From the NCBI GenBank assembly GCA_047967505.1, contig CM106539.1: a DNA stretch of 64,000 nt; one strand, 5' to 3'. The position numbers and the translations under genes are program-made. Origin of the DNA: Dipteris shenzhenensis. Its lineage: Eukaryota; Polypodiophyta; Polypodiopsida; Gleicheniales. The notes beneath the pieces were generated by a model, which saw nothing but the letters and a program-made list of their open reading frames with translations, was not told the DNA's origin and did not search any database. Positions 21,290-33,690 of this stretch are shown here, in pieces. Position 1 is the stretch's first letter, and every line of letters starts with the position of its first letter.

Positions 21290-22763
21290 TTCTTGCTACA
21301 GAGAGGCTATGATGCGCAAGGATCAATGCAAGTGGGAGTAAGCTATGCAATCAGAGATGAGTTCACTTATGAAGAATAAGACTTGGGACTTGGTTTCTTT
21401 GCCACATGGAAAGAAAGCATTGCCATGTAAATGGGTCTATAAGATGAAGGTCATAGGTGATGATGTGCCTAGGTACAAGGCCCGTTTGGTCGCTAAAGGG
21501 TTCAAGCAAGAGAAGGGTGTGGACTTTGATGAGATATTCTCTCCGGTTGTGAAGATGACCACACTTAGATACATGCCTGGACTAGTGGCATCAGAGGATA
21601 TGGAGCTTATGGAGATGGATGTCAAGACAGCTTTCTTGCATGGGGATTTGCATGAGGAAATTTACATGGTGCAGCCGAAATGCTTTGAAGAAAAGGGCAA
21701 AGAGCATTTAGTTTGGAAGCTAAAGAAGAGTCTCTATGGTCTTAAGCAAGCACCTAGAGAATGGTATCAAAAGTTTGATGCTTTCATTCGGTCCCAGGGT
21801 TTTAGAAGGAGTGAAATTGATCACTGCCTCTACACTAAAAGGGCTAAGGATAATAGCCTGATAATCTTGGTACTATATGTGGATGATATGCTATTGGCTA
21901 GCAAGAATACTTATGAGCTAGATGCATTAAAGGCCAAGTTGCATGAGGCCTTTGATATGAAGGATTTGGGACTTGCAGCTCATATTCTTGGTATGCGCAT
22001 CACGCGTGATCAGAGTAGGAATCTCCTTTGGCTTTCACAGAAGGAGTATGTTACAAAAATATTGCAGCATTTCAATATGGAGGGGGGGAAGGCAGTGAGT
22101 ACTCCATTGCCTCCATATGTGAAACTGAGTCATACAGATAGTCCCAAATCAGATGAGGAGAGGGCCATGATGGCTAAGGTTCCTTATGCATCAGCGGTTG
22201 GGAGTCTTATGTATGCTATGATAGCTACTAGACCAGACATTGCATTTGTAGGGAGTTGTTAGCCAGTATATGGCTAATCCAGGAAAGAGGCATTGGGAGG
22301 CAGTTAAGTGCATCACAAGGTACATGAAGGGTACCAAGGAGATGTGCATCTGCTTTGGTAAAGAAGACATGCGTGTACTTGGGTACATAGATTCAGACTA
22401 TGCAGGGCATGTGGATAGTAGGAGATCCACTTCTGGTTATGTGTTCACCTTTGCAGGTGGTGCAGTGTCGTGGATGTCTCGCGCACAGAAGTGTGTTGCT
22501 TTGTCTACCACCTAGGGATTCATGCAGGTGTACCAACATTGCATAGTGATTCCATGAGTGCTATTCAGCTAGCATGGAATCCGGTCTTTCATGCAAAGAC
22601 CAAACACATTGAGGTCAGGTACCATTTCATCAGGGAGGTACTTGAGGACAAGTGCATAGAGCTTGTCAAGGTTCATACAGATGATAACCCTGCAGATATG
22701 CTGATGAAGAGTCTACCTAGTCAACGGTTTGAGTATTGTCGTGTATTGATGGGCATTGGATAG
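21290..22763 (+). pseudogene. A2 reverse transcriptase and RNase H
   Basis: The RT is nearly whole at 21345-22262: NKTWDLVSLPHGKKALPCKW, KARLVAKGFKQEKGVDFDE, METAFLHGDLHEEIYM-like and the catalytic YVDDMLLAS near 21876. A one-base loss near 22250 breaks the frame. RNase H follows at 22270-22763, but about 70 bases are lost near 22513, removing the block with the second catalytic acidic region (EGCKEAIWLDQLV in A1). It ends KSLPSQRFEYCRVLMGIG. Confidence 0.92.
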
Positions 22764-22816
22764 TATGCTCACTGGTTGTTCTCCCTTAAAGGCACATTGT
22801 CCTTTAAGTGGGAGGT

Positions 22817-22982
22817 TGTGGGGGTTAAAGGTCAGTGTGCCTTTACCCCGGTTATGTATGATACTCAAATGCATATATAAATGAATGAAAAAGATTAGGG
22901 TGTTCTGCACCCACCAAAACTTGTGTGGCTCTCTGTCTCTCTCTCTCCCTCTTCTGTTCCACTTTTGTTGAGAGCACTCTCA
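22817..22982 (+). repeat. 3' LTR of A2
   Basis: TGTGGGGGTTAAAGG...GAGCACTCTCA, 166 bp, preceded by purine tract AAGTGGGAGGT. Confidence 0.93.
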
Positions 22983-23143
22983 CTTTTCATCGAGCAATCC
23001 TTAAAAAGATGGTCTACACCACACCCAGTGCACAATGGCGGTGGTGTATTAGACGTTGGTGCACATGTGATTGGCTGATTAGATTGCCCCTTATCTGGAC
23101 ACTCATTGACTAGGTGTGGCCCTTGACATATATGGCATTCCAC
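22983..23143 (-). pseudogene. G2 gag zinc knuckles, cut by A2
   Basis: The minus strand reads CHICQGPHLVNECP, a CCHC knuckle, and about 20 residues later CTGCGVDHLFKDCSM, a second one. The sequence then runs into the A2 3' LTR at 22982. The continuation is at 14789 and below. Confidence 0.8.
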
Positions 23144-23406
23144 CTTTGTGGTGTCTTGTCCAGGTTGTTCATATATCCCATTTTTTGAGGAATCGATGCC
23201 GTCTAGTAGACCAGAATGTATTGGTCATCTTGTATAATGTAGTGACTTATAATGCTACACCAATTTGCATTGTCACCATTTTGGGGATAGTTGTTTCCCA
23301 CTGAAGTTAGGTTTGGGGTCTCCCCAAGGGTCTCCCCAATCACTAGGTAGCTCTTCCACCAATACTTGATTCAAGGGAGTAATTTGTGGTGGTGGTGGTT
23401 GAGGTC

Positions 23407-24222
23407 CTAGTACTGGCGAGGGTAATGGAATATTTTGAGCCCTAAATTGCCCTTAATTGGTCGATGTGGCTCCTTGTATTGCCAATTGTGCCTGATTGGA
23501 TGGATTGGACAGTGCAAGAAATGGTAGATGTGTCCTTTGTTGATACAGTCTCTTAAGGACTCAGTGTCCTGCTTCACCTCATAAAGCTTGTTGATTGGGC
23601 TCCACTTGGGACCATTAGGGGCAAACCCCACAATGAAAGATATATGCAATGTGTCCCAATTTATTTTCTCCTTAGGGTTTAAGGCTCTAAACCATTGTCC
23701 AAGCTTGCCATCAAGACTCAAGATAAAAGCATTGACCTTGTCTAGATCCCCAATATCACTAAAGGTCTCATAGATTTGTTCAAATCTCTCAACATGGGAG
23801 ACTGGGTCTCCTTCTCCTACGAACTTGGTGATTAGATTGCAGATTGTGATAGGCTTGCTCCTTGAGGGGTTGGTATCCCTTTCTGGAATCATTAGTAGTG
23901 GAGCGGAGGTCCCCCTTCCTAGCGCTTGCACTAGGATTCTCATAGCTTCGTCCATAAGGATCGTTTGCGATACAGGAGGAGGTTTTGGAATGGTGGGCCA
24001 TGTTGTCCTGTACATTGGTGGTCCTGATGAAGGGTTCCATGGATTTGATGGCACAAGGTTGGGATGGGAGGATCCAAGCCCACTAGGCATTTGCATTGTG
24101 ACTTGGGTTGGGTTAGGCCTAACAAGTTGGACTGGAGGTCCTCTAGGGAGCGGTATCTTCCCTACAGGCATTACAGGCATAGGCCTATAAGGAGCACTTG
24201 TTGGGTAGGGAACATCTCCCAT
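23407..24222 (-). pseudogene. G2 gag capsid region (retrotransposon Gag)
   Basis: An open minus-strand stretch of 271 codons starts MGDVPYPTSAPYRPMPVMPV. The first 90 residues are rich in Pro. The capsid-like part follows: KFVGEGDPVSHVERFEQIYE, LSLDGKLGQWFRALNPKEKI and WDTLHISFIVGF, matching the usual (G.GDP..H...F), (L.G.A..WF..L) and (W..L...F...F) words of plant gypsy Gag. After 23407 the frame is broken. Confidence 0.8.
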
Positions 24223-25560
24223 GTTTTATTGCTAGGGAGGCATCATAGGGGCTTCTAAGGTGGAGGGTCTTAATTGTGGGCCTTCATAGGGGCTTTAAGG
24301 TGGAGGTTCAAGATCGACGAGATAGAGCTCAGGCGATGGGTCGTGGGGACAGAGCTATGGCAATGACCCGTGGGGATACAACTAAGGTGATGACCAATGG
24401 GGATATTTCTTTCGTGTCGCATATACAAGTTTGTTGAGATGCTGTCTTGTTTCACTCAATGGATCTCCCACAGTCGTCCATAAAATATGTATCTTGTTGA
24501 TACATGTTTTCAGTGCAGTGTAGGCTTCTTTGCCAATCAATAATGATCCCTACTCGCAACCTTATAGTGCATCCTGCTCACATGTTCCAATAGATTGAAG
24601 CTTGTAGCCATGGAAAAGCCAAAATCCACGTGAAAAGAGGCCATTAAATGAGATTGGCATGTGATAATCATCCATGTGAGGCCCCTCCTGCTATTGCTGT
24701 AGGTGGTCAACATGGTGGAGTCACACTAGTTTTGTGTGACTCACATCTTAGGCCACGTTCCGCCCTAGTTGGCCCAATAGGAAGGAAGACCTTTACATGT
24801 CGAATGTATATGAAGACTAAAAAATTATTGTGTTTAGCCCACTCCATGGCCAATTGAAAAAACTTCCTGTGAAGTGCGTTGAGTGGTGATTGAACCCACA
24901 CATACTGACCCATAGCTGCTGTTGCGCCAACCAAACATTGGTCAATTGAATGGGAGCTTGCTATATAAAACATGACTGTTGGGTTGTGTGAACCACCACA
25001 CCCAAAGGCCATCCTCCTATTTTATATCCTCCTTTATGGCCACCAGGTGGTGGGAACTTGGCCTTAAGCACCAAGGGGTAGGTAGGGGAGGGCCATGGGG
25101 AGGCCATTCCGTGGAGGAAGCCAACTGGATTCTGACGATCGGTCGGTAGGCCGGGAGCCAAAATCCGATGGTTTTCGATCGAGATGGTTGACACGTGGCC
25201 ATTCTTGACCGTCAAGGCTAGCGAGGAGGGTGTCGTTTTTTGGGAGGGGTGCCAATTTTTGGGGGTTTTAGAAGGATGGGATCGGACGATAGAGATTTGT
25301 CTCCACCGACCCGCAACCTTAATGGTGCCGAGTTTGGGCACTAGTGCGAGTTGAGTGTGGCTTTTTGTCTTTGCTAGATCACTCGAAAGATAGTGTGGAA
25401 GGGGCGCCCCGCCGACCTGCGGGCGTAAGTGTTGCCTCAGCAGGTGTGAGACCCCATAGGAGGAAGAGACTTCCGAAGAAGCAAGAGCCAAAGGAGAGCA
25501 GTAGAGAAGGGTAAAAGGGGGGGGGGGGGGAGGTTTGAATTTGAAATGTATAATCTATTT
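24223..25560. other. Unassigned region right of G2, with short imperfect repeats and a G-run
   Basis: 24235-24400 has repeated CATAGGGGCTTTAAGGTGGAGG words and ATGACCCGTGGGGATA words. 24717-24743 forms a small hairpin (GAGTCACAC/GTGTGACTC). 25000-25490 is richer in GC, contains ACACGTGGCC (G-box-like, 25191) and has a 176-codon minus frame without ATG or a known domain. 25518-25532 is a G homopolymer. Part could be the G2 leader and LTR or the distal promoter of the gene at 26137. Confidence 0.4.
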
Positions 25561-26136
25561 AATTGCAAAAAAATGAAAAAGGCAAGGACCACTGATTATT
25601 AAAGAGTGACACATCATCATCATCATCATGAAGATGCATCACAAACAGGTGAACTTGTGCAAATGTTTAGTTTGACTGTGAGTCTTGAGAGAGCTTTTGG
25701 CTATGGCGATCACAGCCTCTTCTGTACACTCATGAGAGCTTCGGCTATGGAGTTTATAGACCCCTTTCATCCCTCTCTCTCTCTCGCATCTCCAACCTTC
25801 CCTTTCGCTTCCATCTGTTCCCACCCACCCTTCAGCACGCCCAGATTCGCCTTCCGTAATTTTCACCTCCTTCTCCTCTTCTGCAGCTTCCTTGCCTGCA
25901 TTCCTAGCTCGTCGGTGTACTTCTAACGAGTTAACTCAGTAAGCGGCGACAGACGGAAAAAGGCGTGAGCGATTCTTCTTCTGCCGGCTGTTCGAAGGCT
26001 TAGGTTCCGCGCTCCGTTGCACCACAACACAGGGATAAGGACGTGGTCGATTCTCTTTCAATCCACTGTTCAAATCTTGACAGCCCTTTGTCATTGCCTT
26101 GGAGCCAAACAATACCCGCGGTTTGCGAATCCCAGA
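25560..26136 (+). promoter_or_regulatory. Promoter and 5' UTR region of the SINE-like gene
   Basis: A pyrimidine patch CTCTCTCTCTCGCATCTCC (about 25773-25792) and TC-rich stretches lie 340 bases before the ATG, as in plant core promoters without a clear TATA box. The exact start is not visible. A (CAT)n run is at 25613-25630. Confidence 0.45.
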
Positions 26137-29100
26137 ATGGCCCTCGACGGCGGACGCGCTGTTGTGAAGCAAGATATTACAGATTCGGACACGGATCCTG
26201 ATTCTCGACGGACTGCAGTGGATGCACTGAAGGGTCACGTTGAGCAATTGGACATGAAGACTATGGCGCATTTCCTCGATCAGGTTTCGGATACGAAAGA
26301 GAGCGAGACTTCCCGTCAATTTGCAATCTCTCTGTATAGCGAGGTAGCCAGGGTGCACAAGCAAGAGGTGATACCTTTCATTCCTCGCATCATGTCCTCT
26401 ATCTTACGCACTCTCCCTTCCACTGGGGGCTCACAGCAGCTCCAGCAGGCTTGCGCCAAGGTAGTGACATCTGTGGCCAGGTACACAATGGATCCCACAA
26501 AATCGCCCGCATCAAATGAGGAGATTCTTCGGAACCTGTTTTCCCCATTGCTACAGGCGTTGTCCAGCAAGCCAGAGCCTCTTGCCGTTGGTGCTGCAGT
26601 CTGTTTACAGGCCCTTGTGGAGTCTGAAAAGTGGAAGTGCGCCCCTTTGGACCTTCAGGAGCTTATTTGTGCTAAGGTAACGGCTGCTCTTAGTGAGAAA
26701 AGCACTCAGACTGTTGCTCACATGCACTTAATGCGATCTTTGACCAAGTTCAACAGCAGTGTTGTTCAAGGCTATGTAGGCCATGTACTTAGAGCAGGAG
26801 TAGAGATTCTCCATGCAGCTTCCCTCGTGCCTGAGTCATGGAAGGAGCGGTTAGCTGCTGCACAGCTCTTAGGTAGCGTTCTTAAGATAGCGGACACAGA
26901 GGCCCTTGACCTGGATCTGAGTCAAATCATCGGAGTTTTGGAGGGTTTCCGGCGTGACAAAGTACCTGGAGTGCGAACAGCAGCAGTGGACGCTTTGCAA
27001 ACTGCAAAAACTATCGCTTTGGAGAAGGATTTGCTGCATGAAAGAAGCTCTGAGGATGCTGTTACACAGGAGGCTAGGATACCGCAGTCAAAAAAGCATT
27101 TCCGAAGGAAGAGCTCCAAGATGGAGGACTCGTGTGTGCAAGAACTTGAGGTTCTGTCAGATGGCCTTTCTCCTGATTCTAGCACAACATCCCACGGAAG
27201 CCTATCCAAGACAACTTCATCCACTGCAAACTCTGGCATGTGGCCAACACGTTCACCTCTCTTCCCTGTGAAGCAGTGCGCTGGCAAGCCTCCTTTGACT
27301 CGTCGAGAGAGTTCAAATTTGCTTAGGTCATCATCCACATTGAAAGAAAATGCACCTGCAACAAGACCAAGAAGATTTTTATCAGATCTGCCCACTTCAT
27401 GCAGCCTCCTAAGTAATTTGAGGGATTTACCGCTTGTCCAGATGTCAAAGGAACTGTCTCCTACCCATCAAGGTGGTTGGGATTCTGGTGGCTTAAGTAA
27501 TTCTAAACCATTGAGGGCTTCTTTTTCTGATGCTAAAATTGAGGATGATGATATTTTTGTCCAAGGTTTGGGTGGCAAAGTCTCTGGAAACAACAATGAT
27601 GGAATTGAACATCAGTTCTGCCTTGCTACAACGAGAAGTGTGCTGGGTGTTAAGGGCTGCCAAAATTCCGTGGACAACAAAGGTAGCACATGTGATCGTG
27701 ATCTTGGAAAAAGATTGGAGGGAGAAATGAAAAATGGCCCCTCCAACATGATGGATACTGAGGAGATTAGTGATAAAGGAGAGCATTCCAAAGATGCAAA
27801 ACTTTCTGGAGAATTCCAAAGCTGCAAGGATAGAAGCAGATGCACTATCAGGTCAATCAGATTGGCAGAGGATGTGTTATGCAACGGGTGCAGGGAACTC
27901 CTCTTAACTCCAGATAAGGGGAACAGTGAAAGCTTGGTCATCTCGGAAAATGGGGCTCACATGCAGGTATGGCCAGCTTTTTGGTAGGAGGGGTTGCTGG
28001 TTTGGCTTTGATCATCTTCTTTTTGGCAATGCCTATAAAATACTGGAACAAAAAGCAACCCCCCCCCCCTAACACTCCCTCACGTTTTCTGCCTATGTCT
28101 TTATGCATACCGGACCATGAGAAAGGGATGGCTCCTATCGTACTGACATGCTGCTCACCTAGATAGCCTTCTCTTTTAGTGCTAGCCTTCGTCATGGCTG
28201 AGTCTGCCCTTCACCTCCGGAGTGACAGAAACTCAGTACGAAGACTTTGTATAAATGGATGCTCAAGTATGCGTGGGTGTGTGGATTTGTACGTGTGAGA
28301 TCATATTTTGATACGATGGTCTACACCCACTGTTGGGTGCTGATGACGTCAGTGGGGATGTCATAGTAGCTAGTCCTCGCTATGCGTGATGGATTTTATG
28401 GTTTTCAATCTTATGAGTGACTATCGTGAGATTGAAACTGCACTATGTTGTGTTTTTAGAGGATGAGTTTGGGAATGTTCCTGGATTCATCTAGGTATAT
28501 GCTGCTCACCTAGCATCTCTCTGAGTGCTGTTTGTTTCTTTTCTTACCTTGTGTTATTTGCCATGCACCAGTGCCAACTGTGTATTCAAGTGCCTCGGTG
28601 CATGAGCTCTACTGAGATCAGGGACTCTGCCATCTGCTAACCTTAGGCTTCTTTGGAGTGTCCCACTGCATAGAGATTGAGAGACTGGAGCTAGGTAGCG
28701 TTGACCTGTAAGCCACCTTCCCTATTCGCTCTATCATGCGGTAGGTGCCATTTTAGCGTCTTGCTAGCCGGTCCATAATCTCTGTTGGAAAGGAGAAGTG
28801 ACCTGAATCGATCTGCATATAAGCATATCACCCTCAGCATTGCTTGGCTAATATGCATATTTCTTTATCTGATGCTGTGCCTTTGCTAGGCGTGCATGGG
28901 CTGCTGCTAAGTTATCCTTCCATTCCTTGAAGAATGCTTTACTGGTAAAATGTTGCTGTTTGGTTGGCGTTTGTAGCAGCCAACTCGCCTAGTGTGAGTG
29001 GCTTATAACTGCAGGAAAGCTCAAGGAGTGAGAAGCCTGTATCTGAATGCTTCTTGGAGTTCTAGACTGTGCAACATCCAAGATTCTATCCTTTTACTAA

Positions 29101-30091
29101 GTGATCTACTAAACTCTTTTTAGAGCTCTGGCAAGTAGAGCAGTTTGTGTGTGTTGTGGTATCTTCATCTGGTCTAATCTTTAAGATGCTACTCCTGTGT
29201 TTTGCATGATTTAAAATTTCTCAATGTGTCCTTTGATATTAGATACACTTTTAGGATCTTTTCTGATAGGATTAGGGGTGTGGTTTTTTTGCTTAAAAGG
29301 AGAAAAACCTTTTGCAGATGGTAAAGAATCAAATTATTACTACAGACCTAAATCAAATTGCAGTGCCGAGACAGCCAGCACAGGCTTTCCAATCTGATAG
29401 CATATCTCCAAAGTCAAAGGGGACATCCATAGAGAATGCAATGCATTGCCTGGATGTTAATGTTGAGACAATGAGTGAGACAAGCTGGAGTATGAGGGAT
29501 AATCCAATTTCAGCTGAAAGTGAGGATGATATTGGTTTGCTCGTCTCTCGAAGACACACTGTCACTGCCAGCTCAAGTTGCTGTTCATTGGAAGAATTGG
29601 ACTTGAATACTCGGAGGGATGCTCAAGCAGGCATGCAACGGGAAGAGCGAAGCATCTGCAGAAGTGAAAAGGATGGTAAATGCCCACCGGTGCTGTTTGA
29701 TACTATGAATATGCAAGCTGTGAGGAAGTGTTGGTTGTCTTCTGGGGATAATGATTTATCATCCTGTGCTATGGATGAAAGAATAGGAGGGATGCAGGTT
29801 ATCTGTAGGAATGATGGTCTTGCTGAGGGATGTGGATCACCCAGCGTATCTGGTGGTCAGTTTGAAGGGTGTACTAATTTATCTACGGAACTGGATGGAA
29901 AAAGTAGGACTCTGGACTGCCCTGGAGAGACTACACGGTCTGTTATTTTGAATTTGTTGCAGAAGGGTGGAAGCTTGGCTGGGTCATCTTCAGGCCGTGT
30001 AGTGTCTTCAATTGTGATCCTTTTGGTAGCAGTTACTGTCATTAGATACCTGAGTAAGCCTCAGGAATTGCATGTTCTGTTACCTACCTGA
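26137..30091 (+). CDS. SINE1/SINE2-like ARM-repeat nuclear-envelope (KASH-type) protein, two exons
   Basis: Exon 1 is 26137-27966, the intron 27967-29317 (GT...TTTTGCAG, phase 0), and exon 2 29318-30091, giving 867 residues. The start AGAATGG has A at -3 and G at +4. Residues about 15-310 are helical ARM/HEAT-type repeats, with words such as AMDISLYSEVARVHK-like, LQQACAKVVTSVARY, SEKSTQTVAHMHLMRSL and AAVDALQTAKTIA that match plant SINE1/SINE2. A Ser-rich, charged middle follows. Residues 838-855 (VVSSIVILLVAVTVIRYL) are one membrane span, and the last 12 residues end LLPT. In Arabidopsis these proteins sit in the outer nuclear membrane, bind SUN proteins in the lumen through a tail ending in PT, and link to actin. 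This one is longer than I recall for the Arabidopsis proteins. It is the only intact-looking host gene here. Confidence 0.9.
27967..29317 (+). other. Intron of the SINE-like gene
   Basis: 1351 bp with donor CAG/GTATGG and acceptor CTTTTGCAG/ATGG. Joining at these sites keeps the frame and reaches the membrane-span exon. No nested gene or element was recognised inside. A C homopolymer is at 28061-28069. Confidence 0.88.
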
Positions 30092-30420
30092 AACATCCTG
30101 GAATTTCAGGTGCATTTGTAGCTGTTGTGTTGCTTTGTAGAATTATGTAAGTTTACACCAGATTTGATCAGGCTACTGAAATATATTTTGCACAAGCATT
30201 AAAAAATGCAATCTGAATTTGTTCTGAACTGTATGTGCACAGAATTCCATTGTTTAATTGCCATTGTGTGGCAGCTTATAAAGGGGCAGGTTGAAGTGAT
30301 ACTTTTTCAATTGCTATTGCTCATGGCATTTTGGCCTGTTTACTGCTTGAACAGGTTTGTGAATATTAAAACAGACAGGCTTGGTCCATGTTAACTGAAC
30401 AATCTTTTTTTAGGATTGCT
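30092..30420 (+). other. 3' UTR of the SINE-like gene (end uncertain)
   Basis: AT-rich sequence after TGA at 30089. There is no exact AATAAA nearby. AAGCATTAAAAAATG (near 30195) and GAATATTAAAAC (near 30361) are weaker polyadenylation candidates. Confidence 0.45.
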
Positions 30421-33037
30421 TTGTCCTTTTTCTTTTTCAGTTCCATCTTTCAAAAGCTCCAATAACAAAGGAAGGCTATTAGACAAATCATAGCCTTAGA
30501 TTGAGATACTAGCCTTAGATTGAAATCATTCGTGGTTTTAACTTCTGTGGAAATGGAGTCGAGGCCATGTGTGTCTCATCTGTGGTTTTAGCTTCTTGCC
30601 TTGCAGCTTGAGCTAAGCTATCAGCTGCTTTATACCAAGCTATTTTTCCTATTGGGCGTGTGGTTATCTTGTGTTTGTGTGTTTTTGGTGTGTGCATTAT
30701 TCGACAGTGGTTGTATAGTGTTTTGATATGTTCAAAGGCATTGTTTGTTGTGAGTGCTTTCATCCTGTCCTATGCGGAAGAATCCTTGACATGAAAACAG
30801 CAAGAGGTGGGCATGTGTGATTGTCGTACGGTTCCTGAGAGTGCACAAATCATTCAAGTCACAGTCAGCTTGAACTCAGAAGTTGGGATTAGGCAGAAAG
30901 CATAAAATTCATAATTTATTCTTAGCGTGTAAACACGAAAGGTACATATAATGTGCAAAATATTTGCGGGTAAGACCTGCTGCCTACCAGAAGAAACTGA
31001 CTTCAAGTTTTCAAAGAAAACCTTCAAATGGACCCAAACAGCTTATACTCCACAAAAGGACTCCATGTATTCCGGACTCTAGTCCTCCATATTTCTGGAA
31101 TTCACACGTCCAACCTTAATAATGTCTACTAACTTTATTCAATTGACTAAGAGATTCTAAACCAAAAGAAACATTGTGCAGCTCCTAGTATTATAATATT
31201 GGAGAGAAACACTTTGAACCACATTGCTTTACATGCAACATATATTGGTCCTTAAGGAGAATGAAAATGATATACGTTATGGTATCTAAAAAAGGTGATG
31301 CTGAGTTACTATAAAGCTCATAGTAATTGACCATGCTTGAACTAGGTAGCTTGGTGATTGGATATAACAATTGTATAAAACGAAAGTGCACTATGTACCC
31401 TCCATCACTAAATTGGATCGTAATAACCAAAAGGGAAGCAATAGTTGCTAATGGTTTGAATTTCTATTTACTCCCCCTTTCAACACCCACTACTTTGTAT
31501 TTGTGGCCACATCTTGATTGGTTTAAGCCAATTGTAGTGTCAGCTCTTCATCAATGATTACAGTCTCTCTTGGACAACATTCATCCCCTTGGCCATGTAT
31601 CTCATGTGTTGATGAGCAATGCATACACCTTTTTGTTTTGTTTTGAGAGTTGGTTTTGCAATGTGAGGCACTTACACCCACTAGACATCTCATGGAGAAC
31701 TCTTTTCCCTCACCTTACATTGTAGCTTATTTGTTCACAATGTAGCATAGGACCGCATGCTGTATTTCATTGAGAGGTACGCTAAAGCGTGGAAAGCGTT
31801 CTCGTATTTGCTCGTGTGTAGAAGAATTGATTGATCCAAATTGGTGAAGGCTTTTACCTCCATTGGGGTCGTAAAGGTTTAGAAAAGGTTTTAGGACCTA
31901 GAAAATGTTGTAGGGTTCAAAAAAAAGTAATATGGTTGAGAGACTCAAGAGTTGCATCCCTTTCCCATTGGGGAGGATAATAAATTGTTTAATCTAGGAG
32001 TTTGAGCGTTGCAAGAGTAGATCAGAAGTGGGAGAGAAGGAGTATGAAAATAAAATGGGGTTTGGAGAAAAGGGGGGGAATATATATGAGAAGCGAAGAG
32101 TATTGAGTTAGGGAGAGAGAGTGGGAGATTGCAAGGGATGGACAGGAGGAGAGTAGGATTTGGTTACAGCATGCTATCACACATGATATGTTAAGCAATC
32201 ATGGACATAAATTGAGAGTGCACAAGAACACAAGAGTGGATTAAACACACTATCCAAAGAGTATGGCATAATGAAGTATTATAGGAGCTTTAACACTCTC
32301 TTTGGAACTATTTTCTCTCTCTAGGAAGGAATATGTCCCTAGTCTTTGTCTCTCTAATCTTAAAGTACATTTGACGTTACAAGATCTTGATGTACAATAG
32401 GTCCTTGATCAAGTGGGGGTGAAGATGGAGTTGGGTTAGAGAGCCCTATTCCTTTTGTCACTGAGCCCATAGTGAAAAACATTCTCTCACTAGATTAGAA
32501 TTCTCTTTGTAGAACATGATTTTGTTGCATATTAGATCTTTCAAATATTCTTTCAAGCTTAATTTGTTACAAGTGTAGCTATATCACTATGCAATAGACA
32601 CATGAAGTTTGATAATTTCACGTTCACTGCATTTGAGTTGTGAATTACTGCATCGTTGGACCTTCACTACATTTGACTTGTGAATCAATGCATCACTAAA
32701 CCATATGAGTTGGTGCATTTGGGGTCGACAATTGCTTTGGCCCAATTTTGTTACTTGTCCTGGAGTCTCAAGGATGGTTAATGACACACTACTGTTCTCT
32801 TCACTTGGGAGATGTGGAATTCATGTCGTTTTAACTTGGTTTGTGCTATTGTACTTGGAGTACTGGGACCTTAAGGGCTTTGCTCCATAGCTTCTTTTCC
32901 ATCACCAAGAATTCACGATTGACCATCCTTTTGAATTGACACACATAGTGACTTTCAAAAATACTGACTCTATGGAAGAGATGGCTAGTGGTTTCTATGT
33001 CTATCCTTATACTGGAATCTAAGCATGGTACATGCAT
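30421..33037. other. Unassigned intergenic sequence
   Basis: AT-rich. The open frames are short and show no domains on either strand. No LTR, RNA gene or long repeat was recognised. Confidence 0.4.
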
Positions 33038-33216
33038 GTGCTCATCTAGTGAGACTACATTGAGAATCAAAGCAAATATCTCACTAAATATGGCACTATT
33101 TGGATTTGACTGTAAGACATCAAAGCTTGTGCTCATCTAGTGAGACTACATTGAGAATCAAAGCAAATATCTCACTAAATATGGCACTATCTCGATTTGA
33201 CTGTAAGACATCATTT
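33038..33216 (+). repeat. Tandem duplication of a 91-bp unit
   Basis: The two copies start GTGCTCATCTAGTGAGACTA at 33038 and 33129. They are almost identical through GACTGTAAGACATCA. Confidence 0.92.
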
Positions 33217-33458
33217 TTATTTTTTCTTGAGCGCTTTAATCATAGTTACTTGAATTGTTCACTCAAATTTGGATATTGTTTACTGCTTGGCCAATTTATT
33301 TTTTCTTCAGGATCCTAGAGGTTGAGACTATATGAAACTTTGGGTGTATTTTGTGACATGGAACGGCTATTAAGTAGTTTGTAGGTATTCTCCTTTGGGC
33401 AACCTTTTTCTCCTCCATTTTGATTATGGTCCCATTTGTTGACTAGGACATCATGGCA

Positions 33459-33459
<1 letters not shown>

Positions 33460-33508
<49 letters not shown>

Positions 33509-33555
33509 GCATGCATGCACGAATGCACACACAATAATTTCGATTAGTAAATGTA

Positions 33556-33592
<37 letters not shown>

Positions 33593-33690
33593 TGTACACT
33601 TCCCTAGTGTACCCCCTGGCCCCTCATGAAATCTCCCCTTTATACTCTCATTTTAACCACCCCACTCACCAAGCACACTAATCCTCCCAT
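33460..33690 (+). repeat. CT/CA microsatellites with flank, copy 1
   Basis: (CT)n then (CA)n at 33461-33505, and again at 33556-33592. The stretch ATTAGTAAATGTATCTC and the following GAAATCTCCCCTTTA recur in copy 2 at 34430-34640. Confidence 0.85.

Larger units (their letters stand above)
14790..22982 (+). mobile_element. Ty1/copia retrotransposon, family A copy A2 (complete, with two nested insertions)
   Basis: It is bounded by LTRs at 14790-14958 and 22817-22982. The target duplication is CTTCT on the left (14785-14789) and CTTTT on the right (22983-22987), one mismatch. Taking out the solo LTR (16314-16998), B (18385-20707) and their duplications leaves about 5.2 kb, a usual copia size. 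The two LTRs differ at roughly ten bases and one 3-base gap (about 6 percent), so the insertion is old. It sits inside gypsy-like G2 in the opposite orientation. Confidence 0.95.
22983..24222 (-). mobile_element. Ty3/gypsy-like element G2, upstream part (gag)
   Basis: This is the minus-strand gag of the element that A2 interrupted (see 12300-14789). The order from right to left is a Pro/Met-rich N terminus, the Gag capsid domain, two zinc knuckles, then A2. The 5' LTR was not identified further right. Confidence 0.8.

Noticed and set aside
24961-25491. 176-codon minus-strand open frame in GC-richer DNA
   Set aside because: It has no ATG at its start, no domain, and the open state follows from base composition. 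It may be LTR or promoter sequence.
27969-28166. 65-codon plus-strand frame with a hydrophobic start after the SINE-like exon
   Set aside because: It lies inside the intron. Splicing at 27967/29317 leads in frame to the KASH-type exon, which explains the locus better.
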